NCBI GenBank assembly: GCA_033065855.1
Contig: JAVXUO010002557.1
Span: 62,001 to 126,000 of the forward strand
Reading direction: 5' to 3'
Length of the DNA: 64,000 nucleotides
Source: Escallonia rubra
Taxonomy: Eukaryota > Streptophyta > Magnoliopsida > Escalloniales > Escalloniaceae
The translations under genes were made by a program, and so were the position numbers. A model generated the notes under the pieces. The model saw only the letters and a program-made list of their open reading frames with translations, was not told where the DNA came from and did no database searches. Position 1 is the stretch's first letter. Every line of letters begins with the position of its first letter. Shown one piece after another: positions 1-10,526 of this stretch.

Positions 1-4
1 CTCC

Positions 5-345
5 ATGGCCGCCGAAGCCGAAACCCTCACCCTGGACTCCCCGCCGCCGCAAAGCCAGCCGGAGAAGGTCAGCGTCTCCTTCAGCATCTGGCCGCCCACC
101 CAGCGCACCCGCGACGCCGTCCTCAGCCGCCTGATCGAGACTCTCTCTCTCCGCCCCCTCCGTGCTCTCCAAGTGCTACGGCCCGGTTCCCGCCGACGAG
201 GCAACAGCCGTCGCCCACCGCGTCGAGGAGGAGGCTTTCGGCATCGCCGCCGGGTTGGTCTCGACCGAGGACGACGCCGGGAGTTAGCACCAGCGATGGC
301 GGCGGCGCAGCCTCTTTGGTCAGGATTGCAAACAAAACCCTAATT
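5..345 (+). pseudogene. Truncated WPP-domain (MAF1-like) gene fragment
   Basis: The first 48 codons from ATG at position 5 read as the N-terminus of a plant WPP-domain protein (MFP1-attachment factor family, nuclear envelope associated). An acidic/Pro-rich leader is followed by the signature SFSIWPPTQRTRDAV and SRLIETLS. At about 140-152, in a CT-rich run, the frame breaks. The expected continuation (SVLSKCYGPVPADEA, then VEEEAFGIAAG) lies in another frame as far as a stop at about 285. The second half of the WPP domain and the C-terminus are absent, and the sequence runs into telobox repeats. I see a frameshifted, 3'-truncated copy. It could be a fragment captured by a transposon (see the MULE-like end at 780-930). 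The window edge hides anything upstream. Confidence 0.75.
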
Positions 346-668
346 TTGTAAATTAGGGTTTTCTTGAAACCCTAATTTGCAAATTAGGGTTTCAAAAAAC
401 CCCAATTTGCAAATTAGGGTTTCAACAAAATCCTAATTTGCAAATTAGGGTTTCAAGAAAACCCCAATTTGTAAATTAGGGTTTCAACAAAATTCAAATT
501 TTAGGGTTTTAAAATCCTAATCTTCAAATTAAGGCTGAAATCAATATGCAAATTAGGGTTTCAAGAAAATCCTAATTTGCAAATTAGGGTTTCAAGAAAA
601 TCCTAATTTGCAAATTAGGGTTTCAAGAATATCCTAATTTGCAAATTAGGGTTTCAAGAATATCCTAA
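346..668. repeat. Tandem array of telobox palindromes
   Basis: About ten imperfect units of roughly 31-38 bp lie here. Each joins AAACCCTAATTTG to its reverse complement CAAATTAGGGTTT, separated by short CAAGAAAAT-type spacers. Positions 367-392 form a perfect 26-bp palindrome. The half-site contains the plant telobox/telomere-like heptamer (AAACCCT/AGGGTTT). Unlike true telomere DNA, the motif occurs in both orientations and with spacers. Confidence 0.9.
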
Positions 669-779
669 AACTAAAACTGATAAATAAATCATATATAATA
701 ATAAACAGATATTTTTCAATATATACAGTACAAGGGGTAGTATCGTCATTTTAAAAATACATATTGATGACATCATACA

Positions 780-928
780 AAAAGTACAATTTTTTTACGG
801 AACCCTAACGGATGGACACGGCTGATACATTTTAAAAGTGTTTGGTCACGGAATGTTACATTTTGAAACTCATTGTCCTTGACTGTAATTATACCCTAAC
901 CTCAGGGATATAAGTGTAATTTGCCCAA
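780..928. mobile_element. Probable MULE-type terminal inverted repeat (one end)
   Basis: The stretch ends in AAGTGTAATTTGCCC. Read in reverse complement it begins GGGCAAATTACACTT and continues with text about a dry prose-like run of repeated motifs, as many plant Mutator-like TIRs do (GGGCAAATTACA or GGGTAAATTACA). The partner TIR is not in the window and would lie left of position 1. If so, the WPP fragment and the telobox array would be internal to the element. The assignment is from pattern memory. Confidence 0.4.
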
Positions 929-1484
929 CATTTAAATCACCACATTGATTAAAAATAAAAAACAAAAACAAAATTAAAAAACAAAAAAACAAAAAAACAA
1001 AAACAAAGAAAAAATGATATGGGTTAAATGTTAGGGTCTCGGTATTTCAAGATTCAAACCCCCTTCTTGTCTCTCTACAGCCGTAGATTTACTTGAAACG
1101 TACAACTAGGCACTCGAGCTTAACACACATTACTCCGGCCAAATGTTGCCAAGGAAAGATGGTTCGTTGCCACGTCGAGGTGCCACAAAGGATGTAGTCT
1201 GAGTTGGCTTCCAAGTATGCAAAGTGGGAGGCAGCAAGGATGGAGTAAGGGCTGAGAGCAAGGCTCCCCAGACAGATCGCGAGGACTGGCAGCGCCGCGC
1301 AGGCAGGGTGACGACGAACAAGGCCAGCGGTTGACAGTCCGTGTCAAGGATGCAGCGTCAAGAGTCCGATGTCAGGGGTCCAAATATGTTTCTCTCACTA
1401 GAACTTCAGAGAGAATGGGTTTTAGAGAGAGAAAGTGAAAATGCCAAATGAGAGAGAAGTCTCTGAATAAGCTCCAGAATCCAC

Positions 1485-1493
1485 TATATATAG
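1485..1493 (+). promoter_or_regulatory. TATA box of LTR copy 1
   Basis: TATATATAG lies in the context CCACTATATATAGGCAC. The equivalent place in LTR copy 2 (43659-43669) reads CTATTTATAGG, so the element's promoter position is conserved. Confidence 0.55.
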
Positions 1494-1959
1494 GCACAAA
1501 TGCGCGCGTGTCATCAGTCGACACGTGTCGTCCCCTGGGAGCGACACGTCACCAGGGGGTCCAAAGTATTGATTGTCCGTAGAATTGTCGGTCCCCGAGT
1601 TCATGCCGCCCTGCCCTTGCAGCGTCCCTCTGCCTGTCTGAGGAGACTGATCACACCGCGGTAGCATGGTTAGAGTAACCCGTTGCCCCAGCCTCCAGTC
1701 CAAGCCCTTACTGAATCCCACGAGATGCGTCAAGAAACGCGCCGAGATCCTGGCAGCGGTGAGGGTTGCCCCTGCAGCCAACTGCTAGGCGTGCCGGACG
1801 CGATGCCCTCCGAGGACCTGCTCCCGTCCCGGAATGACCCGCGGTTCATTGCCCTGACGATGTCGATGATCAATGGTGATATGAGCGCACATGCTCACAG
1901 CTCGATACTCAGAGTCCGTGGCGGGGGGTCCTCGTGCTGGAGCACTACGAGCGGAGCCC

Positions 1960-2265
1960 CCAAAAGCCTGTCGGTTGGTCGCGCGGGCGAGGGCTGGAGC
2001 CCCCCGGTTGATTGAGCGGACGAGAGCCGGAGCCCGTCAGCTGGTTGAGCCGGCGAGGGCATTATGGTTACGAGCCCGTCCCACTGCGAGGGCCGGAGCC
2101 CCGTCAGTTGATTGAGCCGGCGAGGGCTTAAGGGTTGCGAGCCCGTCCCGTCGCGAGGGCCGGAGCCCCGTCACTTTGATTGAGACGGCGATGGCTTTAA
2201 GGTTGTGAGCCTATCCCGGTGCGAGGGCCGGAGCCTCGTCGCTTTGATTGAGACGGCGATGATGA
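1960..2265 (+). repeat. About 65-bp minisatellite inside LTR copy 1
   Basis: Three to four degenerate units lie here. Each has the form GCGAGGGCCGGAGCCCCGTC followed by a TTGATTGAGCCGGCGAGGGC-type block. The corresponding part of LTR copy 2 carries a different repeat. Confidence 0.75.
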
Positions 2266-2579
2266 GCGTCGCGCTACTGGAGATAGCAGATGAGTGTTGG
2301 AGTGAGAATCCAGTGTCGGCAGCAGGTTCCCCCCTTCGCGGGGCAATGGAGGTTGACCCCCTGGGGTGGCCGACCCCCCTGGGTGGCCGACCCCCTTAAG
2401 GTGGCCGACCCTATTGGGGGGGGGAGCACACTTTTTGATCGCCGTCCGGATGCTCGAGGCGCGGAGCACTTTGACCGAGCAATGATGTTGAGCGATGTTG
2501 ACCGCCAAATGGGTGACGTGTCGCGCCACTGGGATATCTTAGCGGGCCCCGGGGTGCGGTCCAGAATAGGTTTTGAACA

Positions 2580-3797
2580 GAATACGAAAGGAATTAAGGA
2601 ATTAAGTTTGGGTGTGTGTGAGACTCATTTTAATTTTCAATTTTTGTTTTCAAAAAAATCAAAACTAAAACCTTTTGAATTTTCTTTTTTTCCTTTTTTT
2701 ATTTTTCCTCCCTTCTTTTTCTTTCATTTTTCAATACTTGAGAGCTGCTTCTGAACTCCTACGTTCAACAACCAGAAACGCCTCCACCATAACTAATACA
2801 TCTCCTATATCATCGTCCAACTACTACTATGGCAGTAAGACACTAGTTTGTGAATTAGGACTTTATTGGGTTTGATTTGATGAATGAATTTGATTTGCTT
2901 GGAATTTATCTACACAAATCAAAGATATTAGGGTTAATCAATGGATAAAATCTTATGAGCGTGTTTGTTGCAGGAGCAATGGTGGTCGACATAATAGTGA
3001 TTAGGATTTAGACTGGTGGTGACGTGATGGTGACCGATGTTAGTGGTTTTGTGTTCGACGGTGTTGGTCAGTAGTGATGGTTAGTATGGTTAGTAACGGC
3101 TACAGTGGTTGGCGGTGTCGACAGGTTATGTTCAAGTGTGTTGATCAGTGGTGGTGACAGATCGACAGTTAGTGGTTATGGTGGTTGGCAGTGCTTATAG
3201 TTTAGTGATCAAGGGTGTCGGTCATTGGTGGTGGAATGGTGGTAGCACTCAATGCGTATGGTGATTGCAAATGTTGGTGGTTTGATGTTCTTGGGTGATA
3301 GTATTGGTGATGAAGATTGAAAGGAAGAAGAGATATAAATTGCTTCAAACAAAAATTGAAAGGTGGATCTTAAAAAAAAAAAATTAACTTCAAATATTGA
3401 AGTTACAAAAATAGCCCCATTTTGAAAACTGATTGGGAGGAAGGGGGGGGGGGGGAATCGAAGTGTCTGTCAGAAGCCGATATCTTTTCCGCTTTTCAAA
3501 ACTTAAAACAAAAACTGTTTCAAACGCTACCTTAGATTTAAAGTTTAAAGTGGTCAAGTTGAGAAGGAGCAGTCCAAGCTACCTATTCATGCTGCTTATG
3601 TAGAAGCACGAAAAATGCTGTTCACCCCATCTTTTCGCATCAAGGGTCGCACAAAGGAAATCAAGCGTCGGGCAATTTGGAACATCTCAACATCATGAGG
3701 TCAGTTCAAAGCAACTAATAGATCACCTTGGAAGTTAAGATATTACCTCATATTCACGAAAAGTTTACTATGAGCAAGACAGGAAACACAACATTGA
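2580..3797. other. Gene-free stretch, low complexity
   Basis: No gene was recognised. The stretch holds a T-rich tract (2680-2735), a degenerate GGTGGT/GTTGGT-rich region (2975-3310), an A run (3372-3383) and a G run of about 14 (3440-3455). The part from about 3540 to 3797 is probably the 3' UTR and downstream flank of the MBD8-like gene, which is transcribed leftwards. Confidence 0.6.
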
Positions 3798-6700
3798 TCA
3801 GAAGCATTGAGAATTCATGGACAACCCACCGTCCAGATGACCAGAAATTTTATCCTTGCAGGTCGGACACATAAAACCAATTGAATCTGACTGAGTTTCT
3901 AAATCAATGCCCTCGTAATTGAACTCTGTTCTGCACCATACACACACAGTTGTAAGCTGCTGTCTGCCAGCTAAATTGAGAGACTCCGATTCAAATCTAC
4001 AAGAGGGATAGAACCCATCTTCCATTTCTGCACCATTCGCCAAATCCCTGGATACCTCTGGCAAACACGGTGATTCTTGCCCATCGACAAAATCATACCC
4101 CAAGACTTCCATTTCATCAAACTTCAGCTCCTCAAACCCTAATAGATTGTCAAGATTCTGACCAGTTGCACAAAAATTATTTTCTCCCTGTCAAAATAAC
4201 ATGTAGAACATCAATTTAGTACTTCACAATACTAGAGTATCCCAAAACATGCGTCAGGTGGAATAACATCGTCATACTTCTGCAACCCCTCACTTCTGAA
4301 AAGATCTAGCTATTACTTGATATTTTCAAATTCCGACAAGCTACAAAAACAAATAATCCCTCCGTTCCATAGGTTCTTCGACTATTCTGTTTGGGAGTTT
4401 AAAAGATTTCCCCTTCCTAAATTACACTATGAAATGCCATAAATTTCAAATTACTTTTTCACACCAAAAAATAAGGCCACTCTCGTGAATTACATCTAAA
4501 TACTCATCCTCGTCCAAGAATTAATACTTAACCAATTTCAGATTGAACAAAGAACGTAACCATCAACAGGGGGTTCTTTTTTCACATTGAAATTAAACCC
4601 AAACCAGATCTCAAACTTGAGACCAACAAGATTATGATAATCCAAACCCAAATCAGATCGATGGTGGCTGTTTGCGGATGTCGACGGTGATGGGTCATTG
4701 TGGACCGCTAGGTGCAGATCAGAGAGGTCGCGGCGGCGGTCGGAGCAGCTAAGTCTTTGACGCCTGTGCCACCACAGCCAAGGTGGTGGTGGAGATGGAG
4801 GGATGAGGTGATAGTGGAGATGGAGGGAGGAGGTGGTGCAGTAACGATCGGTGTCTTTTGAAGAGAGAAGGGAAATGCAGGGATACAGGCAAGAAAAGAG
4901 AGACGAAGTGCGGTGGTTGGAGGTTGGAAATGAAAATATAGACTGAGTTTTAACATGCGCGCGCGCGCACGCAGGTGGGGGGGAAGAGGAACGAGTTTCA
5001 ACGGTAGCATGAAGCAGTAATTTACTTAAATGGTGTGAAGCAGTTAGAATATATGATAAAATAGTTGACTTTCAAATGGGGAAAATCTAGTGGAGCGGAG
5101 CGAGTAAAAACTTTTACCAGACAGCATTCTTATATTCAATCCCAGTATACTTATGATTTCATCCTTGGAAAGACACAAGTATAATACAATCATTGTTGGC
5201 CTTCCACTTTTTCTATTGATCCGAATTGATAGGCCGGCAAGATCAAGGTTTTCAACACAGTTATAAGTAAACTAAAATCATGGCATGTAACATTTTTGCA
5301 GAAAGGGAGAGATGACAATTATCATAACATTTACTGCATAACCAGACAAAGAGCTGCAAAGGCAATTTTTCACTACCTTATTTGTCTCGGCATTCACTGC
5401 AGGAAAATGTTCTGACAATTGCACCAGGGGCACCGAAGGGCCAGTAACACTCTGAATAAAATTTTCTTCGACTGTTTGCTGTATACGTTCTGTTACAACA
5501 TCATCGTTTGGCTTGACATGGCCGATTTCAGAACAGGTCTCTAGTGCAGTATTTCTGCTTTTAATGACTTTATTGAATTCGGGATGCCCTGAATTGTCAG
5601 TACAAGCCACAACTATGCTATTGCCAAAGTTGGAAATGCCATCACTCTTCACAATTTTTTCATCTGTAATCACCTCTTGGTCCAGAGCTCTATCAGCCAT
5701 GCAATCTTCCATCTCATTAGGATGAGAATCCAAGCTCAGTTCACAATCGGAACTTGCAGCTGAGGTTTTTTTTGTGTCCAGTTTATTAGGAGTGGAACCA
5801 CCCTCAGGTTTATTAGGTCCATCACTCGAAGTTTCTTGAATAGGATTCTGTGCAATTTCAATCATAGCATCCATTTTAGAAATCCTTGACGGGAGCTCAT
5901 CCTGCAATGGAGAACTGATGCTTCTCTGAACAATGACTTGACCAGGGGATTCATTGTTCGTTACATGTAAGCTCCTCACGTGGGTTCCCACATGACCATT
6001 ATAACTGCGTCTTTCCAGGAATACCTTGTGACAGAACTGGCATTCATATTTTCCATCCTTGATTATGACCCCTTCCCCAACGGATGCACGGAGTCTATAC
6101 CTCCTAGTAGTGTTGTGGTGATACGACAACAAATGCTGCATATAAATGTTCTTTTCATCAAAAGTCATGTTGCACTTATCGCATTCATAAAGATCCCTTA
6201 CTTGAACCTCCGGCAGATTGTCAATTCCAATCAAGCTGATTTCCTTCTCCCTTTCCTCATATATTGATGGAATCAAGCAAACTTCCATTTGATGCGCATT
6301 AGGTAAAGATGGACATGGTAAAGTTGAAGCAGAAATGGTATCATGCTCTGCGAAACTAGCCTTGTGAACAGAACCTGCATGCTGTTAAATATCGCATAAC
6401 TTTAAGTACAAAAATTTCAAAATAGATAGAACTGCTATATCCGTAATTCAAAGAAGTTAGAACTCTTTCTGTAATTTATACTTACGCATCCAGAAGCCAC
6501 TGCGTAGGCGTCCTGATTGCTGCCAGTCCTCTGATCCATTGATGGGCTTGCATCATCGCATCCAAAATAAGATTGTAGATAAGAAGCAGCTTCCTTGCAG
6601 GAAACAAAATGCTGTCCAGAAGGGCTGCCATAATACCAAGTAATAGAGAAATATTTGGGTGCATCAATAAGAAAAGTGGGGGGGAGACTGAAAGAATAAC

Positions 6701-9066
6701 CGGATAATTGGCACATGGAACATCCTAATTTATAGAAGGTGAAGAAAGAAAAAATTCCCACGGAAAGGCTAGTTGCGTTCCTATTCAAACATTACAATCT
6801 TATTCATACTTCCTAGAAAAACTGAAATCCGGATAGGCCAAAAGCATGTCAAAGCAAAAAAACATTCCAATTGCACAAATGTACTAACGTTCTGTTTAGT
6901 AAAATATGCAGCAGTCCAGTTGTCTTGAATCTCTTGATTCCAGCATGCCGTATGCTCGTCCATATGAAGTCTAGCTTTCTAAAACAACCAGGATAGTTTT
7001 ACGGCTTGGGTGGATAATAACGACCAGATTTGTGCCCTTTCAGATTTGCTGCAATGTTATTCATTTTTGTACTACACTTTTAGGTATTCTGGTTGCAATG
7101 CCGTCCATGGAACTACAAGAGGGTTATCTCTGTATCAATCAGATAGTTCTTTTCATTACACACAAACCAAAGTCACAAATAGACTCTCGGCTATTTCTAG
7201 ATAATTGAAGACTTTAAATTGTCACTATGTGACATACTAGCATACCATGCATGCACATTGTTCATGATTAAGGATAATGCACTCTACAGAACTAAGTCAA
7301 AAACAGAACTCTGTATATTAAAGAGGTAAACTTGCAATTGTCCAAAGGCTTTTGGTTGCCATCATCCTTTATGGCTTTCTGTCAGATGTTCAGCTATTTT
7401 GAGCCGCGCTGGCCCCTTTCCAGTGCTCATATATATTCAAGACCAATAAAGATAAGTGCTAATGAGTGATAACTGGAAAGAAGTTCCCTGTTATCAGGTC
7501 TGGAGGGTAGAGTTGGTCCGGAACCAATGTTTAGATGAAACATCATAAAATCTATTCGTTAGTATTGCTAATCATAGTCATTGATAGACTCAGTTAATCC
7601 CAAATATTTGGAAAATCTTTTTCTTTCTTTTTCCTGGGTAGACAGATAAAAGTACTCACAGCATATATTAACAAGGTCGTCAGAAAAGGCCAGCATCATG
7701 GATTACATCTTCTTTCTTTCTATTATAAGGAATTGATATGAAAGGGCGCCAAAACGGGACAACACCAGTACACATAACTCTCTGAAAGAAAGAGTTCTGG
7801 CATCTACTTATAACCATAACTGATGTCATGTCTCTAAATATAGGCTTGATCATGAAAATTGTAGGTGCTTGCGATGGGAATGAAACCAACTTTCATCAGT
7901 CGCTCGGATGGCATAGCCCATGGCATAAATCTGAGAAACAAGGGGGCGAAAAGTTCTATGAGAGCACAAGGAGATTGTTTGGCTTAAGGAGAAGTGTATA
8001 GTGGAAAGGTATATTGAAGTAGTTCTACAACGGGATTCACAGTATCACGTTTCTACTTTGTATCGATAGATGAGTCAAAGACAACTACAATTCCACAAGC
8101 ATCAAGAGCCCAAAAATTCGCCATCTTCACAGATAATACTAGTGCGCATGTTAGAAGGTCTCTTTTTACACATCGGGAGTGAATACACAGCCTACCAACT
8201 TGTTTTAAACTAGTCTTCATGCAATGACAGCTTATGTTAGACAAATTATAGCAGCCAGATAGTTATCAACGAAATACGTTCAATCTGGGTGTGCGTGTGT
8301 GAAGGTCGCAATGTATGTAGAGCAACTGCCAAATAACACAATCGATAATACCCCACCTTATGTATCTGCGGCAGTAGACTGACACGCGCCCTTCCCGCCG
8401 CTTCAACGCCAGCAAGAGCTTCCAATCGACAGGGAGCGCTTCGCCGAACCCGCTCGCCTCGACAATCTTCCTCTTCTTCCTCCTACTGCACCACTCCCCC
8501 TCCAAACCCCTCAGAAATCCTAGCACCTCCTCTTCCCCCTCCAATCCGACCGTCCGCCTCCCCAATTCCGCAGCGTACAAGTCGTCCCCGTCCACCAGCG
8601 CTGCAAAATCTACCACGACGCCGTTCTTATTCACAATCTCCGGCTCAATCTTGCCGGCGTTTGTCTCGCATTTCTCCTTCCGCTTGCGCACTCTCTTTTT
8701 CTTTAGACCGGCGTCGGCTGGAGTGGAGACGGGATTGATGAGGTGCTTGAGGAAATTGACGATGGCGGTGTTCTCGGAGCGGTGGGGGTCGTGGGAGGGA
8801 GGGGGGAGGAGATTTCCGGCGGGCCGGAGGCGGCGGCCTGAGCGGGGGCGGGAGTAGGTCTGGCGGCGGCCGCCGGCGCTCTCGTTAAAGACTGAGGGGT
8901 CGAGGCTGGGGATGATTAGGTCGTCGGAGCGGCGGAGGTCGAAGGCGGGGGAGGAGCAGAGGGAGAGGGACTGGAGGTCGGACTGGGAGAGCGCGGCGAT
9001 GTCGATGTGCGTGAGTGATTCCGGGCGTAAGGCTGGTCGCGGTGAGTTGGCGGCGACGCCCAACAT
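3798..9066 (-). CDS. MBD8: MBD8-like methyl-CpG-binding-domain protein with C2H2 zinc fingers
   Basis: Four coding exons join in phase: 9066-8357, 6624-6486, 6381-5377 and 4187-3798, giving about 747 aa. All introns are GT/AG. Exon 1 opens with an MBD8-type N-terminus (SLCSSPAFDLRRSDD, then FNESAGGRRQTYSR) and has a basic patch KKKRVRKRKEK. The MBD spans the exon 1/2 junction at about residues 208-260 (LPVDWKLLLALKRREG, then SPSGQHFVSCKEAASYL). Two C2H2 fingers follow: C350/C353/H366/H371 and C397/C400/H413/H417. The C-terminus has two CxxC pairs (C700/C703 and C725/C728), suggesting a third zinc site. The family is nuclear. Plant class MBD8 proteins are not established as binders of methyl-CpG, so chromatin or DNA binding is inferred from the domains. 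The ATG at 9066 matches the family start. Confidence 0.92.
4354..5106. mobile_element. Stowaway-like non-autonomous element in MBD8 intron 3
   Basis: The left end is TAATCCCTCCGTTCCATAG. The right end, read in reverse complement, is TACTCGCTCCGCTCCACTAG, matching at about 15 of 20 bases, with TA at each outer edge as expected for Tc1/mariner (Stowaway) insertions. Similarity continues more weakly for another 15-20 bp (GACTATT against AACTATT). The interior (4660-5000) is GC-rich and reads open for 100 codons on the minus strand, but resembles no family I know. Confidence 0.6.
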
Positions 9067-10436
9067 GGCGGTGCGGTGGGGTTGCTACTGGGGAAGTGTG
9101 CGTTAATGAGGCATTTTTGTTCCAGGTGGTGAGTGACTGGTGCCCGGCAGGAGTTACAGGTGTCTGAACTTTCCTTACAAAAAGACGGGATGCCTTTGAT
9201 TCGTGTAGTCTGAGGTTATTCATGTCAATTCACCTTTTTCCCGTTCCAATTGTCGCTGATTTATCCTTTTCGAAATTCCAACCACATTTTCTTATGCAAT
9301 AAAAAAAAATTCATGGCTTGGTTATGAACTATATAGATAGATTTCATCCATTTACCGGTGACATTTTTGTAATTGAAAATGTTAATATATACCGTCCATT
9401 TGTTTTTGACCCATTTTTGTTGCTTAATGTTGCTTAAAAATATTCTTTGATGACAAGGTTTTCAAAGCATTGATTTGAATCGGAAAAAGCTTGGTGGTTA
9501 TAATTGATGATAATGGGCAACCTTGGATTGGTGGTAGAGGATTGCTAGACGATGATGTCGTAACAGGGAATTAGAGAAAAAAGAAATAAATTAGAACCAA
9601 AAATATAAAAAGAAAATCAGAAACGGACAATAGTTGAATAAAACACTGTTTTTGTAAAAAATAAAAATTAAAAGAATTTTTCATTTTGCTATTTTAGATA
9701 ATGAAAGCCAAAGCTGCAAATAATATCAAACAGGTCCTTTAATTATATCACATTAATTGAAGGAGTGATTTTTTCATTACGTGTTTTTAGTAAAAATCTG
9801 AAAAAGAAAAAATTCCTCAATTGTAGGCAATAAAATTACATTTATTACTCTTTCCCATTTATGTTTTTTCCAATTTTGTATAGTTAAAAAATTGTAATCA
9901 CTTAATTGCAAAATTAGAAACTCTGTAATTAAAAACTTCCACGTTCAAATTTACGCTCTTTAGAGTTGTTAACTGTATTGGTTATGACTTTTCTCTGAAA
10001 AGTTTTCTATTGTGCATTAAATTTAGCACATTATTTGTACTCCTTGTTAAACGTTAAAAAGCAGACTCAGGCTTGAAACATATCAAATGAATTCTTTTTC
10101 TGGTGCGTGTTGATTTAGCACATTATGTTACTTCATACTCAGTGTTAGAAATTTTGATTCATAATTAAGGGGAGGGCAAAATTACGCTCTAAAATGAAAG
10201 AATTATAAGTAAGAAAGACGTTCAAAAGGTCTCAATACGACTAATTATGTAAATACTAAACTCGTTTTTATTTTCAATATAATGTTTTCATTTTTCCGTT
10301 GGTAAAAAGCCGTTTAGTTTGTCAGAGGTCAATTCACTAATCCTTAAGGTGTCATATCTATTAAGACAAATTTGTTTGAAGTAGGAAAATAAAATTAATC
10401 CGAGCTATAAATACGGCAAAAGAAAAATGAAAAAGA
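9067..10436. other. Intergenic region between the MBD8-like gene and tRNA-Tyr
   Basis: The first 100-150 bp should contain the 5' UTR and promoter of the leftward MBD8-like gene. The rest is AT-rich with poly-A and poly-T runs. No gene or well-bounded repeat was recognised. Confidence 0.6.
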
Positions 10437-10526
10437 TCCGACCTGCCGGATTCGAACCAGCGACCTAAGGATGGCTGATGGAACTCCAACTACAGTCCTC
10501 CGCTCTACCAACTGAGCTAAGGTCGG
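10437..10526 (-). tRNA. trnY-GUA: tRNA-Tyr (GUA), intron-containing
   Basis: On the minus strand the 5' acceptor is CCGACCT and the A box is TAGCTCAGTTGGTAGAGC. Anticodon GTA is at 10493-10491. The B box is GGTTCGAATCC and the 3' acceptor is AGGTCGG plus discriminator A at 10437. About 13 extra nucleotides sit just 3' of the anticodon (GGAGTTCCATCAGCC region), which is the intron found in all plant nuclear tRNA-Tyr genes. T runs follow on the minus strand and would end Pol III transcription. Confidence 0.95.

Larger units (their letters stand above)
1144..2579 (+). mobile_element. Solo LTR, family A (copy 1)
   Basis: This stretch starts TGTTGCCAAGG and ends ATAGGTTTTGAACA, giving the TG...CA ends of an LTR. 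It aligns along its length with the element at 43331-45872: the GGTGCCACAAAGG block near 1180, the CCCTGGGAGCGACACGTCA block near 1534, and GTGGCCGACCC-type repeats near 2360-2410. It has a TATA-like box at 1485-1493. No primer-binding site follows and no polypurine tract precedes, and no gag or pol sequence is adjacent, so it is a solo LTR. The flanking 5-mers (1139-1143 CCAAA, 2580-2584 GAATA) do not match, so no target duplication is seen. The superfamily is not determinable from the LTR alone. Confidence 0.75.

Noticed and set aside
8885..9223. 112-codon His/Pro-rich minus-strand frame over the MBD8 start
   Set aside because: It is a shadow of MBD8 exon 1 in another frame. The MBD8 frame has clear family matches.
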